In this document: one piece after another, positions 1-11,986 of the stretch
Numbering within the stretch: the stretch's first letter is position 1
How the letters are laid out: every line of letters begins with the position of its first letter
Assembly: GCF_002994745.2 (NCBI RefSeq)
Contig: NC_037089.1
Coordinates: 84,530,347 to 84,594,346, forward strand
Direction: 5' to 3'
Origin: Rosa chinensis
Taxonomy: Eukaryota > Streptophyta > Magnoliopsida > Rosales > Rosaceae
DNA: 64,000 bases
The notes under the pieces: model-generated
Told to the model about the DNA's origin: nothing
The model's input: only the letters and a program-made list of their open reading frames with translations
Databases searched by the model: none
Position numbers and translations under genes: made by a program

Positions 1-895
1 ACTCTGAGCAACAAATTAATGCAGACCACATAATCTATACAACCAAAAAAACAATCATTGAGGATTTACATTATTCTATTACAAGACTAGCTTTGTTTAC
101 TGAAGTGGTGAGAAATCAGAAAAAGGAAACTTTAAAACCATGAAGTGGCTAGAATACCACAAACTGTAGCTAAAATTTTGAAGCAAAAAATTGCTTAAAA
201 GATGCAGAGCAGTACAGGGTATATAGTTACTAATGCAATTCTAGCCCTGTTCCATAAAGTAGTGGGTAACTGGAAAATACAATTCTAAAAATAAAGTATA
301 CCAGGAAAACCTTCCTTAGATGTGCATGGTACTAAGCAGCAAAATGTAGTCATGAGACTAGACTATTTAGTATTTTAAGAATCAGTACATGGCAGAACTC
401 ATCAAAGTACTTGTAAGGTAGAGCTTTTCAAGTACTTGAAAGATTCATGATACACATACATCATACACGAAGTTGCAAATCAGAATTCACCTTTGTGAAT
501 AATACTATTTGCATTATCCAGGAAACTACTAGAATTTTATGACCGCAAAAACCTCCTGGCAAGTATAAATTTGAAGCAATTGCCATCTTTTGTAAACATT
601 AAAACCAACAGAATAATATGCACTCACTAGTTAATTCAGTCAACCAATATCCTAATGCAGTCCAAAAGCAGATAAGTACGAAGAGTGCAAGAGCTCAAAA
701 TATCATTAACATGAACAAACACATTATCATTCTAAAAGGATGATGTAAGGGAAATGCCAGATTCGAAACACATGAATGCAAAATCTGTATTAAGTACCAC
801 CACAGACAATCATCTACATTAACATTAAGGGGGTAACATATTCTTGGATAATTCAACTAAATTTCAGATTAACACATAAGAAAGGCTCTGAAACC
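1..895. other. AT-rich flank, no gene recognised
   Basis: No ORF with a recognisable product and no repeat structure was seen. The right end should contain the 3' UTR of the minus-strand gene that stops at 896. Confidence 0.5.
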
Positions 896-1447
896 TCAAG
901 CTTCTACTGTGTTACCTAGCACAAAAGAAAACAACTCCCTCACCGGCGAAAACTCCACCAGCCCAATATCCATAGCATACCCAGCAACCGGCAACTTCAA
1001 GTCCCTCAATACGCAAAACGCTTCAGCCATCCGACTCTTCGGCACATCTTGAGCAACAGCACAGTAAGGCATCCAAGAATCAGTCCGATACTCCTCCCCA
1101 ATTTCGACACCTTCTTTCTTCATTGCCTCACACAACTGTGACTGGAACTGAAGCAACGAAACCGAAGGAGTTGGTGCCAGAAACAGTACATTGTTATCAG
1201 TCGGGAAGCTCCCAATTGACGAGAATGACAAGGCCAAAGGCTCTTGCTTGGCAGCAAAAGACTTGATGATGTTTTCGAGCTTTGCTGGTTCGATGAAGGA
1301 GCTGGAGAAGAGAGTGATGTGAGGGCGTGATTCGATTTCGATGAGCTGGGTGCTAATCTGGCGGCGAGCAAGAACATTCCAAGCCTTCAGGACCTGGTTT
1401 TCCAGAGCTGGATCGAAGTAAAGCTCGATTGCATAGCCTTGTGACAT
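896..1447 (-). CDS. 2H phosphoesterase / RNA-ligase-like (cyclic phosphodiesterase superfamily) protein
   Basis: Single-exon ORF of 183 residues from the ATG at 1447; a GTG two codons upstream is not a credible plant start. The fold resembles the 2H (2'-5' RNA ligase / cyclic nucleotide phosphodiesterase) superfamily, which acts on 2',3'-cyclic or 2'-5' RNA ends using two H-x-T/S motifs. The first motif, HITLF, is present near residue 43 after ESRP. At the second motif position, near residue 128, the sequence is SWMPYCAVAQ. The usual W-x-P-H-x-T has become W-x-P-Y-x-A, so the second catalytic His and Thr are absent. No signal peptide or membrane segment is evident. The family assignment rests on the first motif and the overall pattern. 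Loss of the second motif means catalysis cannot be assumed, and a non-catalytic RNA- or nucleotide-binding role is possible. Confidence 0.7.
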   Translation of the reverse strand: MSQGYAIELYFDPALENQVLKAWNVLARRQISTQLIEIESRPHITLFSSSFIEPAKLENIIKSFAAKQEPLALSFSSIGSFPTDNNVLFLAPTPSVSLLQFQSQLCEAMKKEGVEIGEEYRTDSWMPYCAVAQDVPKSRMAEAFCVLRDLKLPVAGYAMDIGLVEFSPVRELFSFVLGNTVEA

Positions 1448-1465
1448 TGCCACAGAATCAAAACT

Positions 1466-1735
1466 GGGTTAAAGCAACCGAATTTGGTCAAAATCAGCAC
1501 AACCCAGTAAAACCCAGTAACAGAAACTGAGATCTCAGACTGTTCTGGAGAAATGAAAGGAAACCCCCAAATCAAATCGACCCAGTACAATTAGGGCATT
1601 GAAATTTGGGGTAAAGCAATCTACTCTGGTCACAATCAGCACAACCCAGTAATACCCAGCACCAGAAACAGAGATCTCAGAATGCCCAGAGAGGAAAACT
1701 TAAAGATAAACCTCAAATCAAAGTGACCCAGAATT
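1466..1735. repeat. Imperfect tandem direct repeat, about 2 x 130 bp
   Basis: Two adjacent blocks, about 1466-1590 and 1608-1735, share the ordered landmarks GGTCA-AATCAGCACAACCCA, CCCAG-A-CAGAAAC, GAGATCTCAGA and AAATCAAA-GACCCAG. They lie just upstream of the 2H phosphoesterase ATG, in its probable 5' UTR or promoter. The divergence between copies points to an old local duplication. Confidence 0.7.
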
Positions 1736-3287
1736 TCAAACAAGGAAAAAAAGCCTTATAGATTAAAGTAGCAATCAGAACGAGACAGAAGGAATAAAGG
1801 GGCAATAGATTTGACGGACAAACTCAAAAGGGTCACTCTGTAGCAGCGAAGCTACGACTTTACAATCACAGTGAGAGATAAGATAGTGAGAGAGAGGGAG
1901 AGAGGAGTGGCCTTGCACCGTTGGTTGAAGATGAAGAAGAAGATGAGGAGTATGGTGCAAGGTCACCTGTGAGTTTAGGTGGAGGTAGGTTGGGTTCAAC
2001 TCTCTGCGAGTCTAAATCGATATTCGCTGCTCGAAGAAATGTAGAAAAAGATAGAAAGAAGAGGATTAATTGATTGAAAAAAAAACAGAAAAAGGTTCAT
2101 TCTTTAATTGAATTTTGCATTAAGTGACAGTCAAGAAAATATGCTCTTTCTTTTTTCAATATTTTGAGTGATGATGACTCCCTTCAGGGCGCTTTAGATT
2201 CATTCCTTTTGATTTCTTGACCTAAAAGCATAGTTTCATTTGGATGGTTATGAAGATGAATTTACTAATTTTAGGTCTTTATACACCATTAGTTAATAGT
2301 TAGGCTGAAAGCGGTAAGGTGATGAGAACTGTTAGACACATTCTTTAGTTCGTTTATATTATGAATGGTAGATGATTAAACATTTTTTATTTAGTAGTTT
2401 GATAAAAGAGTGAGCTGGTTTGTTCAGTGATATATAGCTCTAAGTTTCATATGGAGAGCTTCTTTGTCTAAAACTAGAGAGAAAACATATCTGAAACTCA
2501 ATCTTCCTTCATGTTCTCTATTGCCCAAATCTTGATCCCTCTAGATTTAGATTGACAGCTTGAGAGTTGGGGCGACCTCCTTCATTTAGGCTTTACCCCA
2601 GTTTCTTTGTTCTGTCTACTGTTTTTGCTCAATTCATCTATCTCAGTTCGTATTTTTGATCCATGAGGCTAAAATTCTTATTGTTCTCCCACCATAACCG
2701 TCTTTATACCTCCATCACCTTTGTGTTTCTTCTCCTCTTCACCTAGCTGTTTGGCTGGATCGTCACTCTTGAAAAATAGCTGCAAATATCTTCCTATTTC
2801 CTCTCAATTAGCAGTTCTCCCCCCTTTGAGACAAGTGAGAATACTTGGCCGGATGTCTTCCGTGGAGTCTCCTGACAGGATCCTGGATGACGAGGACTCA
2901 CTTTGTGTTTCTCGGTTTGACATCTTGCTAGAGATCCCTAGTTCAGCATTTTGTTAGGACACCTGATTTACATTGGTGCATGCACTAAGATGGAGATCAA
3001 GATTTTATTGCCAGCGATCTTTAGAGTTTCAGTTTTTACTTCAGTCATGCAGATTTCACAGCTTAATCTAATTGTTGCTTACAACGAGTCTTGGCGGCGG
3101 TTGGTTCTCGCATCGAATTAGTGTTCGTGGATTGGGCTCGGTTTTAAGCCTACATTTTGGGCCTCGGTTTATTATTTCTTGTCTCCTAGTGTTAGATTTG
3201 ATTTTGTAGCTCCTCTTGGAGCACGTCCATTACAAATCATGTACCCTTTATAGGTTATCGTCTCTTAGTTTTAATGCAACTCTTCTA

Positions 3288-3329
<42 letters not shown>

Positions 3330-4071
3330 CAGTTTAAATGACACCATCCATATACGATGTAATGATGTAAATAAAAACATTCATAAGAAATGATGAAAAG
3401 AAAGATGAAAAGTTATTTTCATATTAAGAAAAATTTTGTGTACTTTGATATCAATGATGTAATGAGAGTTGTTGGGTTAGTGTTCAAAAGATTAACTCAA
3501 GAAAAAGTTCATTCGAGTGAACTTTTATGTCTTCTTCAACATCAGTAATGCAATGAGTAGTTATCAAACGACCAACTTAAAAGAAAAACTCATTTCGAGC
3601 AATCTATAATTTTTCGTGGTTATGAATCTTGATAACTTTTTATTTTGTTTCGTTATTTTAATGGCAAATAGGGAGCCTATAGGCCTATAGAGCTACGCTT
3701 TCATGCTTAGTTGTTTCGTGAATTCGTACGCTATAGAGGTGACTTCTCATTAGAAAAAGACTTTATCTCATTATTCATTAATATACGCCAAAAATGAATA
3801 TCCCATAAATAAATAATTCCAAATATCGGTGGAAATTCAACTTGCCCAATATGGTCCAAAATAATTAACCATTTGAACAATTGGAGGAATAATGGTCCAT
3901 ACCCACTAAGCCCAACCAAACTATTCCCATTCTGATAGGCCCAACTCTCTCCCTCATTTCCTTCCTTCTCCACCACGTGGTCTCTGGTTTTAAACCAGAC
4001 CATCTCTCTCTCCAAAGCCCTAAATCTTCAAAGCTCCACACTTTCTTCTATTTCCCTCGAAAAACTCAAAA
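1736..4071. other. Intergenic region, no supported gene
   Basis: This probably holds the promoter of the minus-strand 2H gene near 1740-2040, including a purine-rich stretch, and that of DEG9 copy 1 up to 4071. Part of 2500-3292 ends in a run (TTTTAATGCAACTC, then a TA repeat) that resembles the 3' tail of a plant LINE, but I could not find reverse transcriptase in it. No other structure was recognised. Confidence 0.4.
3293..3326. repeat. (TA)n microsatellite
   Basis: Uninterrupted TA dinucleotide run of about 34 bp. Confidence 0.95.
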
Positions 4072-7000
4072 ATGGGAGAAACCAAAAGAAAGCGAGGACG
4101 AGCTCCAAAACCCAAAACCCCAGAAACCGCCACCACCTCAATGGACATCGACGACGCCGCTCCGCCCCCACGACGGAGCCTCTCTCCGACGCCGGCACCT
4201 CCCAGCCCTCCCGCCGCGGCCGCGGCCGCCCCAGGAAGGCCGAGTCGGCCAACATCACCGCCTCGCCCGAGCGGCGGAGCTCCCGGCACGCGTCGGAGCA
4301 GAACGGCGACGCCGGGGCGGTGAGTTCGGAGCCGCCGCTGATGGTGCCGAGCTGGGAGAGCGTGGCGCGCGTGGTGCCGGCGATGGACTCGGTGGTGAAG
4401 GTGTTTTGCGTTCACACGGAGCCGAATTTCTCGTTGCCGTGGCAGAGGAAGAGGCAGTACAGCTCGAGTAGTAGTGGGTTTGTGATTGGGGGAAGAAGGG
4501 TCTTGACCAATGCGCACTCTGTGGAGCACCATACACAGGTCAAGCTCAAGAAGCGTGGCTCCGAGACCAAGTACTTGGCTACTGTGTTGGCCATTGGGAC
4601 TGAATGTGATATTGGTGAGTTTGGAAGATGAAAGTTTGTGAATTGAAATGAATGCAGAAAGTTATTAACTTTTTTAACAGTTGCTTTACTAGTAAAGAAT
4701 TAAGGGTAGCAGCTTGACTTAATGTGTTTGCAGTGATCTTATTAGCTAAGACGAAACGAATATGATTGTATCATTGTTTTCAAAAGATAATATGTCTGTG
4801 TGATCAATCTAAGAAGAAGTTTTGGAGCATATAACTCAAATGCTAATTTTTTGTCTTGTAAAATGTCAATAAAGGAAAAGATCCTTTACTTTTTTGATTA
4901 TCTGTTGGAGATCCTTCTTGAGAGAGGAATTAGGAAAAATTTATGTGTTGAAGGTGGTTGAATTTACTTGCTTTATTAAGGTATCAGAAGTTAATTAGTG
5001 AATCATGAGTTATCGTGATTGAAGTTCCTATGTTGTTTTCGTGATGCTTCAGCCATGCTCACAGTGAGTGATGATGAGTTCTGGGAAGGAGTTTCACCTG
5101 TGGAGTTTGGAGAGTTGCCGGCGCTACAAGATGCTGTGACGGTTGTGGGCTACCCTATTGGGGGTGACACAATCTCTGTGACGAGTGGTGTAGTGTCACG
5201 TATGGAGATACTTTCATATGTTCATGGATCAACTGAGCTTCTGGGACTGCAGGTTATTATCTTCTTGACATTGTCTTCTATATACACCGTAGAGACCTCA
5301 ATTTTTGACATGTTTTTGTTTCCTGGTTTCCTTTCTCCGTTGGATGCTTTTGCAGATAGATGCTGCCATAAACTCTGGAAACTCTGGTGGGCCTGCCTTC
5401 AACGACAAGGGGACCTGTGTGGGCATTGCTTTTCAGTCTCTTAAACATGAAGATGCAGAAAATATAGGCTACGTTATTCCAACACCTGTTATTAAGCACT
5501 TCATTACAGATTACGAGAAGAATGGGGCATATACAGGTTAGCTAGTAACTTAATGTGTACTTCTAGTAAGATGAAAGGAAAAAAAAAAAGGAATTAAAGA
5601 AAGAAAGAAGCCCAATCATAACTGTAGTTGTTATTTGCATATGGTCCTTGCAGCACATATGTGATATGACTTGCAGCACTGTGGACAACATTCTGTGATC
5701 GTGTTTTGATTGTTCCAAATTATTCTCCTCTTCCTCTTCTTACATTACTTCTATTTGTCAACTGCGGTACAGGGTTCCCAATTATTGGAATTGAGTGGCA
5801 AAAGATGGAAAATCCTGATCTACGCACATCAATGGGGATGAAAGCTGATCAAAAGGGTGTACGAATTAGAAGGATCGAACCTACAGCTCCAGATTCTCAT
5901 CTTCTGCAACCATCTGATGTCATTCTTAGCTTTGATGGAGTTAATATTGCAAATGATGGCACAGGTAAACCTCTTTATCTTTCCTCACCAAAGATTCTTC
6001 TCTTTTTAAGTAACTTCTGCATTCAGCTTTGTCACAAGCAGTACCACTGAATTTTTCATAGAATGAAGGGTGACATTTGGTTCTTGTTATTTGTAGCAGT
6101 TCTTTTTAGAACTTAGGACAGAATCTTGTTATTATCATTATTTGTTTTTTGTTTATCCAACGTGCATATTCTAATTTAGCATAACCTGCTGTAGATTTAA
6201 TAGTAACACACTAACACACTCTCTTTGGTATCAATTTTCCAGTTCCATTCAGGCATGGGGAGCGCATAGGTTTCAGTTACCTCGTCTCTCAGAAATATAC
6301 TGGCGATAGTGCTGTAGTAAAAGTTCTTCGTAACTCACAGATACTTGAATTCAACATAAAACTTGGAACACACAAGCGTCTGATCCCAGCACACATCAAC
6401 GGCAAGCCTCCTTCCTACTATATCATCGGTGGATTTGTTTTTTCAGCTGTATCCGTTCCATATCTGCGTTCTGAGGTGTGCCCTTGATTTCATACTCTCT
6501 CTCTCTCCCCCCCTCTCATTTACTTCATTTCCCACTATGTCTATGCACTTTGCAGTTCAAGATATATCTTTAGTTCTATTTCACCATGTGTTTTCTAATT
6601 TATTATAATTAGTTATGAGAAATTTTGGAACCATTATCTAGCCAAACTATATAATATATAGATGTTAGTTTTTGTTTTCCTGAATAGTATGTAGGCTTTG
6701 AAAGCTCCAAACAAATGTGGCAGAGTTTACTTTAGCCTTATAATTGTGCCACCTTAACTATTTGCTTGGGGTGAACTATTGTGTCACACATGCTTAATTA
6801 AGAAAATGAAGATGGTAGATATTAAGATGTTCTTTTAAAGAAAATATTTTGTTAGTATTTTACTAAATCTTGCCTTTGTTTTTTCATTAATTTCCAGTAT
6901 GGAAAGGATTATGACTTTGATGCTCCAGTCAAACTTTTGGACAAACATTTACATGCAATGGCAGAATCTGCTGATGAACAGCTTGTTGTCGTTTCTCAGG

Positions 7001-7626
7001 TTTGTCTCTCCAATCTATATTTCTATGCTTTTCCATCTTGTGCTCTGCTTTCATGGATTAATTTTATTCAAAATTGTGCTAGGTACTTGTTGCCGACATT
7101 AATATTGGATACGAGGACATTGTTAACACTCAGGTGAGGGCCTGTTGCACAACTCAAGACTTATTAAAAATATATTGTTCTATTACTCACAAGGATATCT
7201 TGTTTAACATTTTTGATTCCTTTCTAGTTAATACTTTTGCTATCACCTCTTGTGTTTGTGATGATTATGAGATAAATTTTCTGAAGTATCTTTATAATTG
7301 TGACGCACTTGTTGAAATGATTCTTTTATCCATGTAGGTTCTTGCTTTCAATGGTAAGCCTGTGAAAAATTTAAAAAACTTGGCCACCATGGTGGAGAGT
7401 TGCGCTGATGAGTACCTAAAGTTTGATCTAGAATACAATCAGGTTCCTCTCCCTCCCTCCCTCCCATATATGCATGCATTCTCTGCATTTTTCTTCGGGT
7501 AGCTGAATTGCAAACTTTTCTATGCAGATGGTTGCCCTACAGACAAAAACAGCCAAAGCTGCAACTTTAGATATCCTTCTGACTCATTGCATACCTTCAG
7601 CCATGTCGGATGACCTTAAGTCTTAA
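4072..7626 (+). CDS. DEG9: DEG9-type HtrA/DegP serine protease, copy 1 (apparent N-terminal frameshift)
   Basis: ATP-independent serine endopeptidase of the HtrA family, closest to plant DEG9. Arabidopsis DEG9 is nuclear/nucleolar and is reported to degrade the response regulator ARR4. Exons: 4072-4614, 5053-5252, 5356-5536, 5773-5964, 6243-6475, 6898-6999, 7083-7133, 7338-7442 and 7528-7626, all with GT-AG introns. The triad is visible: His in TNAHSV (exon 1), Asp in ECDI (exon 1/2 junction) and Ser in SGNSGG (exon 3). PDZ-like regions follow in exons 4-9. The N-terminus is basic (KRKRGR), followed by an AT-hook-like RGRGRPRK, consistent with nuclear targeting. Oddity: the ATG at 4072 opens a frame that meets TGA at 4321-4323, while the AT-hook and protease lie one frame over, as if one base were missing between about 4150 and 4200. 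Translation from the in-frame ATG at 4341 would give 478 residues without the basic region. The other eight exons are intact. Confidence 0.88.
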
Positions 7627-8580
7627 GCCCTAAGAGAAGATTTGCCCCCATAAAAGAATGTTAGAATGCTCATAATGGAACCAAGTATAGCGCTACAAAG
7701 ATATCATTACTTATGGAGGATAAGAGCTGGAAATCCATTGCTTATTTATCGTGATTATCTTCTGTTTGGGAAGTATCTGCAGACAATTAACCATCGGAAT
7801 GAGGCTTCCATTACATTTTGTATCAACTATACGCCTCAGTTGGGTTGATGTCTTCCTTAGAAATTTTGTAATATTAAGTAATTCTATAGAGAAGAAGAAA
7901 GCAGAAATGAAAGCTAGTTTTGCCAGATCGAGCAGCATTATCATGTAATATGATCCATCGGCACATTTAATCATAGTAGAATGGTTGAGCCTCCTTAAGT
8001 CTTGCCTCACACTCTTTGATATTGGATAGTTACGTAACGTTGACTATTGCATCCACTTCATTTCACAACTGTCGCATATGGACACTGATGGAATGTTTTC
8101 TTAGTAAGTTCCTTTCAGTGATCCATCCTAATCCTATGGTAAAGGGCATACGTCTACGTTCGACTGAGGATAATACTCGAGTGAGTTTGGTTTTGAGAAT
8201 TCCACCAGGTCTGATTCCTCGTAATTTCTTAGGAAGTTGATACAAAATTCTCAAACAAACGAATAAGAATCTCTCCCAGCTTGTACACGTGATGTTGACG
8301 TGAACATACAGCTGATGATTGGCGCCAAAGAATAGCTGTGTGACTCGTCGTAACTCGCAAGTTATAATAAACTCTCACACATCGCCTTCATTTCCAGTCG
8401 AGTAGTGAGCCACCGCGTTTTTGATTAAAAAAAAAACACAGAGAAACATACTTTGACTCTGAAACCTCGAGTCTCCGGTCGGCCTGCCTCGAGTCTCCGG
8501 TCGACTTGTAGAAAAAGAAAAAGAAAGAAACACTATCCAATAAACCATTTTCTACGACGACTCAGACTTACCCACCATTT
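7627..8580. other. Spacer between the two DEG9 genes
   Basis: Contains the 3' UTR of copy 1 and the promoter of copy 2. No additional gene could be supported; short ORFs here have no recognisable product. Confidence 0.5.
8465..8508. repeat. 22-bp tandem duplication in the DEG9 copy 2 promoter
   Basis: Two adjacent units, 8465-8486 and 8487-8508, share CCTCGAGTCTCCGGTCG and differ only near their ends. They lie about 70-115 bp upstream of the TATA box of copy 2. Confidence 0.85.
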
Positions 8581-8588
8581 TATATAAA
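8581..8588 (+). promoter_or_regulatory. TATA box of DEG9 copy 2
   Basis: TATATAAA lies 40 bp before the ATG at 8628, which would leave a very short 5' UTR. Position and match are good; transcription start is not shown by sequence. Confidence 0.6.
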
Positions 8589-8627
8589 GAAAAAGGTAAC
8601 GCTCAAACAACGCAAACCCCCACAACA

Positions 8628-11422
8628 ATGTATCTCCAATTCATCAATCCCACAAGCACAACCACCGCCCTAAATGACAACCTTCCCACCTCCAAGATAG
8701 TTTCTTCATTGCCGCAACAATCACCACTTGTTCACCAAAACGGTGACTCGGGTGTTGTCTCGGAGCCGGAGCCGATGGTGCAGAGGTGGGAGGGTGGTGG
8801 CGGGAGAGTGGTGCCGGCGATGGACGCGGTGGTGAAGGTGTTTTGTGTTCATACGGAGCCGAATTTCTCGTTGCCGTGGCAGAGGAAGAAGCAGTACAGT
8901 TCGAGTAGTAGTGGGTTTGTGATTAGGGGCAGGAGGGTCTTGACCAATGCGCATTCTGTGGATCATCATACACAGGTCAAGGTCAAGAAGCGTGGCTCTG
9001 ACACCAAGTACCTGGCCACTGTGTTGGCCATTGGAACCGAGTGTGATATTGGTATGCAACATTTTCCTATTTTTCTTGTTTTGCTTCATAATTTCGAGTA
9101 CTTAATTTTTGGTAATGGTAGACTAACTCAATGTAACAGTAGACCAACTTTGTGAGTAATGTGTAGTGTACCAATATCGAAAATTAATGTATTGATACGC
9201 TAGTGGATTGCCCTTAGAATTGTGCTATAATTCATAAGTCATGCGAAAGATTGAAGTCTGTTTGTTTGTTGTTGTTCTTTTATCTTGATGATTCTTAAGC
9301 AATGCTTACGGTGAGTGATGATGAGTTCTGGGAAGGGATTTCACCTGTGGAGTTTGGGAACTTGCCTGCGCTGCAAGATGCTGTGACTGTTGTGGGCTAT
9401 CCTATTGGGGGTGACACAATCTCTGTGACGAGTGGTGTTGTGTCACGCATGGAGATACTTTCTTATGTTCATGGCTCCACTGAGCTTCTGGGAATGCAGG
9501 TGACTATGTTCTGCCTATTCTCATCGCATAATTAGAGATACCTGAATTTGAGTCCTGAAGTGTTGTGGGGTTCTTCACCGTTGATGTTTTGTAGATAGAT
9601 GCTGCAATAAACTCTGGAAACTCCGGTGGGCCGGCGTTTAATGATAAGGGAAAATGTGTGGGGATTGCATTCCAGTCTCTCAAGCATGAAGATGTGGAAA
9701 ATATAGGCTATGTCATACCAATACCAGTTATTATGCACTTCATTTTGGATTATGAGAAGAACGGGTCATATACAGGTTTATTAACTGTTACCAGCTTAAT
9801 ATTTAGAGCTTACTTCTTCTTGTCCTAACAGTAATTGTTATTTGTATATGCAGTAGTGAAAAACTCCTCTCATTTTTGCTTTGGTTCTGATTGTCATTTG
9901 TGGTATTACAGGGTTCCCAATTCTTGGAATTGAGTGGCAGAAGATGGAAAATCCTGATCTGCGCATGTCAATGGGGATGGGACCTGATCAAAAGGGTGTG
10001 CGAATCAGAAGAATGGAGCCTACTTCTCCAGAATCTCTTGTTCTGAAACCATCTGATGTTATTCTTAGCTTTGATGGGGTTAATATTGCTAATGATGGCA
10101 CAGGTAGACTTTTCTTCTTCTGAGGAATTTGTGTTCTCTTTTCAAGTCACCTTTGCATTCCTGTGTTTTCTTTGGAAAATGCTCTATATTTATCACCTAA
10201 AATGTCATAAGCTTTCTGACTTTGAAAATTGACACTATTGGTATCAATTTTCTAGTTCCATTCAGGCATGGAGAGCGCATAGGTTTCAGTTACCTTGTCT
10301 CCCAAAAATACATTGGGGATAATGCGCTAGTCAAAGTTCTAAGAAACTCAGAGACACTTGAATTCAACATAAAACTAGCAAAACACAAGGAACTGATCCC
10401 GTCACACATAGAGGGAAAACCTCCTTCTTATTACATCATTGCTGGATTTGTTTTCACAGCTGTATCTGTTCCATATCTGCGTTCTGAGGTGCGTGTCTAA
10501 GTTCATGCTACAATGCTTTCTCTTTCTTTACTTCCACTCTGTCTCTTTCTCTCTGTTAACCTCTGGATTTTTGTTCATTTACAGTTTGGAAATATATTTG
10601 ATGTTCCAATCAAATTATTGGACAAGCATTTACATGCAATGGCACAGTCTATTGATGAACAACTTGTTGTTGTTTCTCAGGTTTCTCTCTTCATCTAAAT
10701 CCCTCCCATTCTGTCTACTATGCTTTTCCATCATATTGCAAGTACTATTTACTCTGCTTTCATGGATCAGATTCACTCGATATTGTGACAGGTACTTGTT
10801 GCTGACATTAATATTGGATATGAGGATATTGTTAACAATCAGGTCAGGAATCTGTTACAAAACTCACAGTACTTAACAATCTTTATTACTTAAAATCTCA
10901 TAGATCAGCTTCATTTTTTCTTTCATTTCCTGTCTGATGCAATAAATCATCCACTGAGATGAAATGGCTGAAATTACTTCATTCTATTTTGAGAAAACTG
11001 TTCTTTCATTTCTTTAGGTTCTTGACTTCAATGGTAAGCCTGTGAAGAACCTGAAGAGCTTAGCCAAGATGGTCGAGAATTGTGATGACGAGTACCTAAA
11101 GTTTAGCCTAGAATATAATCAGGTTTGTCTCTCTTTTGAGATTCCTCTCTCTCACACAGCAATGCAAGTATGCATGATCTGCATTTTTCTTTGGTGGTTA
11201 AATTGCATACTTCCTGTGCAGATGGTTGTTCTACAGACAAAAACTGCAAAGGCAGCAACACTAGATATCCTCACAACGCATTGCATATCTTCGTCCATGT
11301 CTGATGACCTTAAGACTAAAGACATTATGTTACAGGAAGTAGAGTCTTTGTCTGATGACCTTAAGACTAAGATATTAGAGGAAGAACAAATGCTTACTTC
11401 TCCTTTAGCTGTATCTACATAG
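8628..11422 (+). CDS. DEG9: DEG9-type HtrA/DegP serine protease, copy 2
   Basis: Tandem paralog of the upstream gene with the same nine-exon structure: 8628-9051, 9300-9499, 9595-9775, 9912-10103, 10256-10488, 10585-10680, 10792-10842, 11018-11122 and 11222-11422. It encodes 560 residues with no break. Triad His (TNAHSV), Asp (ECDI) and Ser (SGNSGG) are all present, so it should be an active protease. The first ~60 residues are Ser/Thr/Pro-rich and lack the KRKRGR and RGRGRPRK basic motifs of copy 1, so nuclear targeting may be lost. Exon 6 is two codons shorter than in copy 1. The last exon is extended: after SDDLKTK it contains a second SDDLKTK 17 codons later, then an acidic tail ending SPLAVST. 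It is likely driven by its own TATA promoter. Gene identity is secure; altered location is inference. Confidence 0.93.
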
Positions 11423-11986
11423 ATGAAATTCAGGAGGCCCTCAGAGGAACCGAGCACATCTTGTAAGAGTATATGTTGGATGGTAAAAATATTCTTCTTG
11501 TAACAGTTTACAGTAGAACAGTTTATACAACGTTCTCAAATCAAGTCAAGACCTGGGTCCAAATCCAATCCTCAAGTATCAAATTTCAACTGGGAAATCA
11601 AGAGAATCTCCCCTTCACTTTTCAGACTTTAGTCTGCACGAAGAAAACAAGAGAAACACTCCCATATTGAAGTTATCTCTTTTGCTTCCTGAAATCTGCA
11701 GGTCAGAGCAATACTAAATACTACATAGAGTTGACTACATATGTAACATTGATTCTTATTGAGGTTACAGTTTCTAATTAGTGCAAGGTTTATCAATAAC
11801 AATATTACCCATAACAATGGTTCAATACGTTTGAATATCCCATAAAAATCCTCACAATTAATTTCATAGTGTTCATCATGAACATCATAGAAAAACAGCT
11901 GTTTTTCTCAGAAAATAATGGATATCAATCTACCCTAGAGACCTAATGTACATACTACAGACTGCTAGTTTGCTACACATTTTGGT
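11423..11986. other. Convergent 3' spacer between DEG9 copy 2 and WAT1-A
   Basis: The two genes converge here. The part at about 11810-11960 is similar to about 14515-14640, downstream of WAT1-B, so the WAT1-A/B tandem duplication included 3' flanking DNA. No gene was seen. Confidence 0.6.

Noticed and set aside
2721..2957. Small plus-strand ORF
   Set aside because: No homology recognised, no credible promoter or splice context.
4020..4532. Long minus-strand frames over DEG9 copy 1 exon 1
   Set aside because: They are shadows of a GC-rich coding exon; the plus strand carries the recognisable protease and splice sites.
8016..8254. Overlapping ORFs on both strands between the DEG9 genes
   Set aside because: Short, mutually exclusive and without a recognisable product.
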